From NCBI GenBank assembly GCA_947626845.1, contig CANQTW010000029.1:1-32602 (forward strand): DNA of 32,602 bases. Direction: 5' to 3'. Made by a program: the position numbers and the translations under genes. The DNA is from an uncultured Oscillospiraceae bacterium (GTDB lineage Bacteria; Bacillota; Clostridia; Oscillospirales; Oscillospiraceae). Below, piece by piece: positions 32,565 through 32,602 of this stretch (position 1 is its first letter; every line of letters begins with the position of its first letter). The notes under the pieces were generated by a model. That model had not been told where the DNA came from, did no database searches, and saw only the letters and a program-made list of their open reading frames with translations.

Positions 32565-32602
32565 ATCTTCCTTGCCTGACACGAAAAATCCTCGCCGCTC
32601 GG

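Overview
The window looks like part of a chromosome from a spore-forming member of the Eubacteriales, most like the Oscillospiraceae (Flavonifractor/Intestinimonas/Oscillibacter type). This is inferred from gene content and from intergenic hairpins built on GTAGGGGC; no search was possible. Evidence for sporulation is a recognisable but truncated spoIIID with a sigma-E-type promoter. The GC-rich core chromosome (about 16.63-28.5 kb) lies between two AT-richer accessory regions.

Region A (1-5.4 kb) is a mobile-element module: a tight operon of a short ORF, a DUF932 protein, a YqaJ/lambda-type exonuclease, a four-cysteine protein that may be its ssDNA partner, and a small acidic protein. A small serine recombinase follows with a frameshift at a run of six A. 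Then come a very AT-rich block and a possible replication-initiation protein.

Region B (5.4-16.1 kb) is a defence island. It holds an AAA_14/DUF4143 ATPase with its own promoter, then a type III restriction-modification operon (membrane protein, Mod, unknown 106-aa protein, Res), then a two-gene UvrD-like helicase + DUF2290 operon with its own promoter and hairpin terminator. The helicase/DUF2290 pair matches a system catalogued, to my knowledge, as Rst_HelicaseDUF2290. Behind it is a ~240-bp palindrome-rich element between 9-bp direct repeats.

The junction (16.45-16.82 kb) carries the 5' half of spoIIID on the minus strand, with sigma-E-like promoter and RBS. Its similarity to SpoIIID stops just after the recognition helix, exactly where the AT-rich island begins. 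The simplest reading is that the island interrupts spoIIID, as skin interrupts sigK; the other end lies outside the window.

Region C (16.98-25.4 kb) is core chromosome: pcrA-type helicase, aldose 1-epimerase, AGCS amino-acid symporter, a coupled GNAT/diacylglycerol-kinase-like pair, a cytidylate-kinase-like protein and a DUF1015 protein, several with clear intrinsic terminators. Five GTAGGGG hairpins fill the gap after DUF1015.

Region D (25.9-28.55 kb) is a minus-strand cluster: SdpR-type ArsR repressor, SdpI-type membrane protein, ECF sigma factor, zinc-finger anti-sigma factor and a second SdpI-family protein. A perfect 14-bp dyad directly downstream of a good promoter is the probable SdpR operator.

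Region E (28.7-32.6 kb) is AT-richer and rearranged: a 381-bp foldback element with 29-bp terminal inverted repeats, a second ECF sigma/membrane-partner pair, a secreted chymotrypsin-like protease cut off right after its catalytic-histidine motif by a 51-bp copy of the sdpR leader, and a GNAT gene with strong terminator hairpins behind it.
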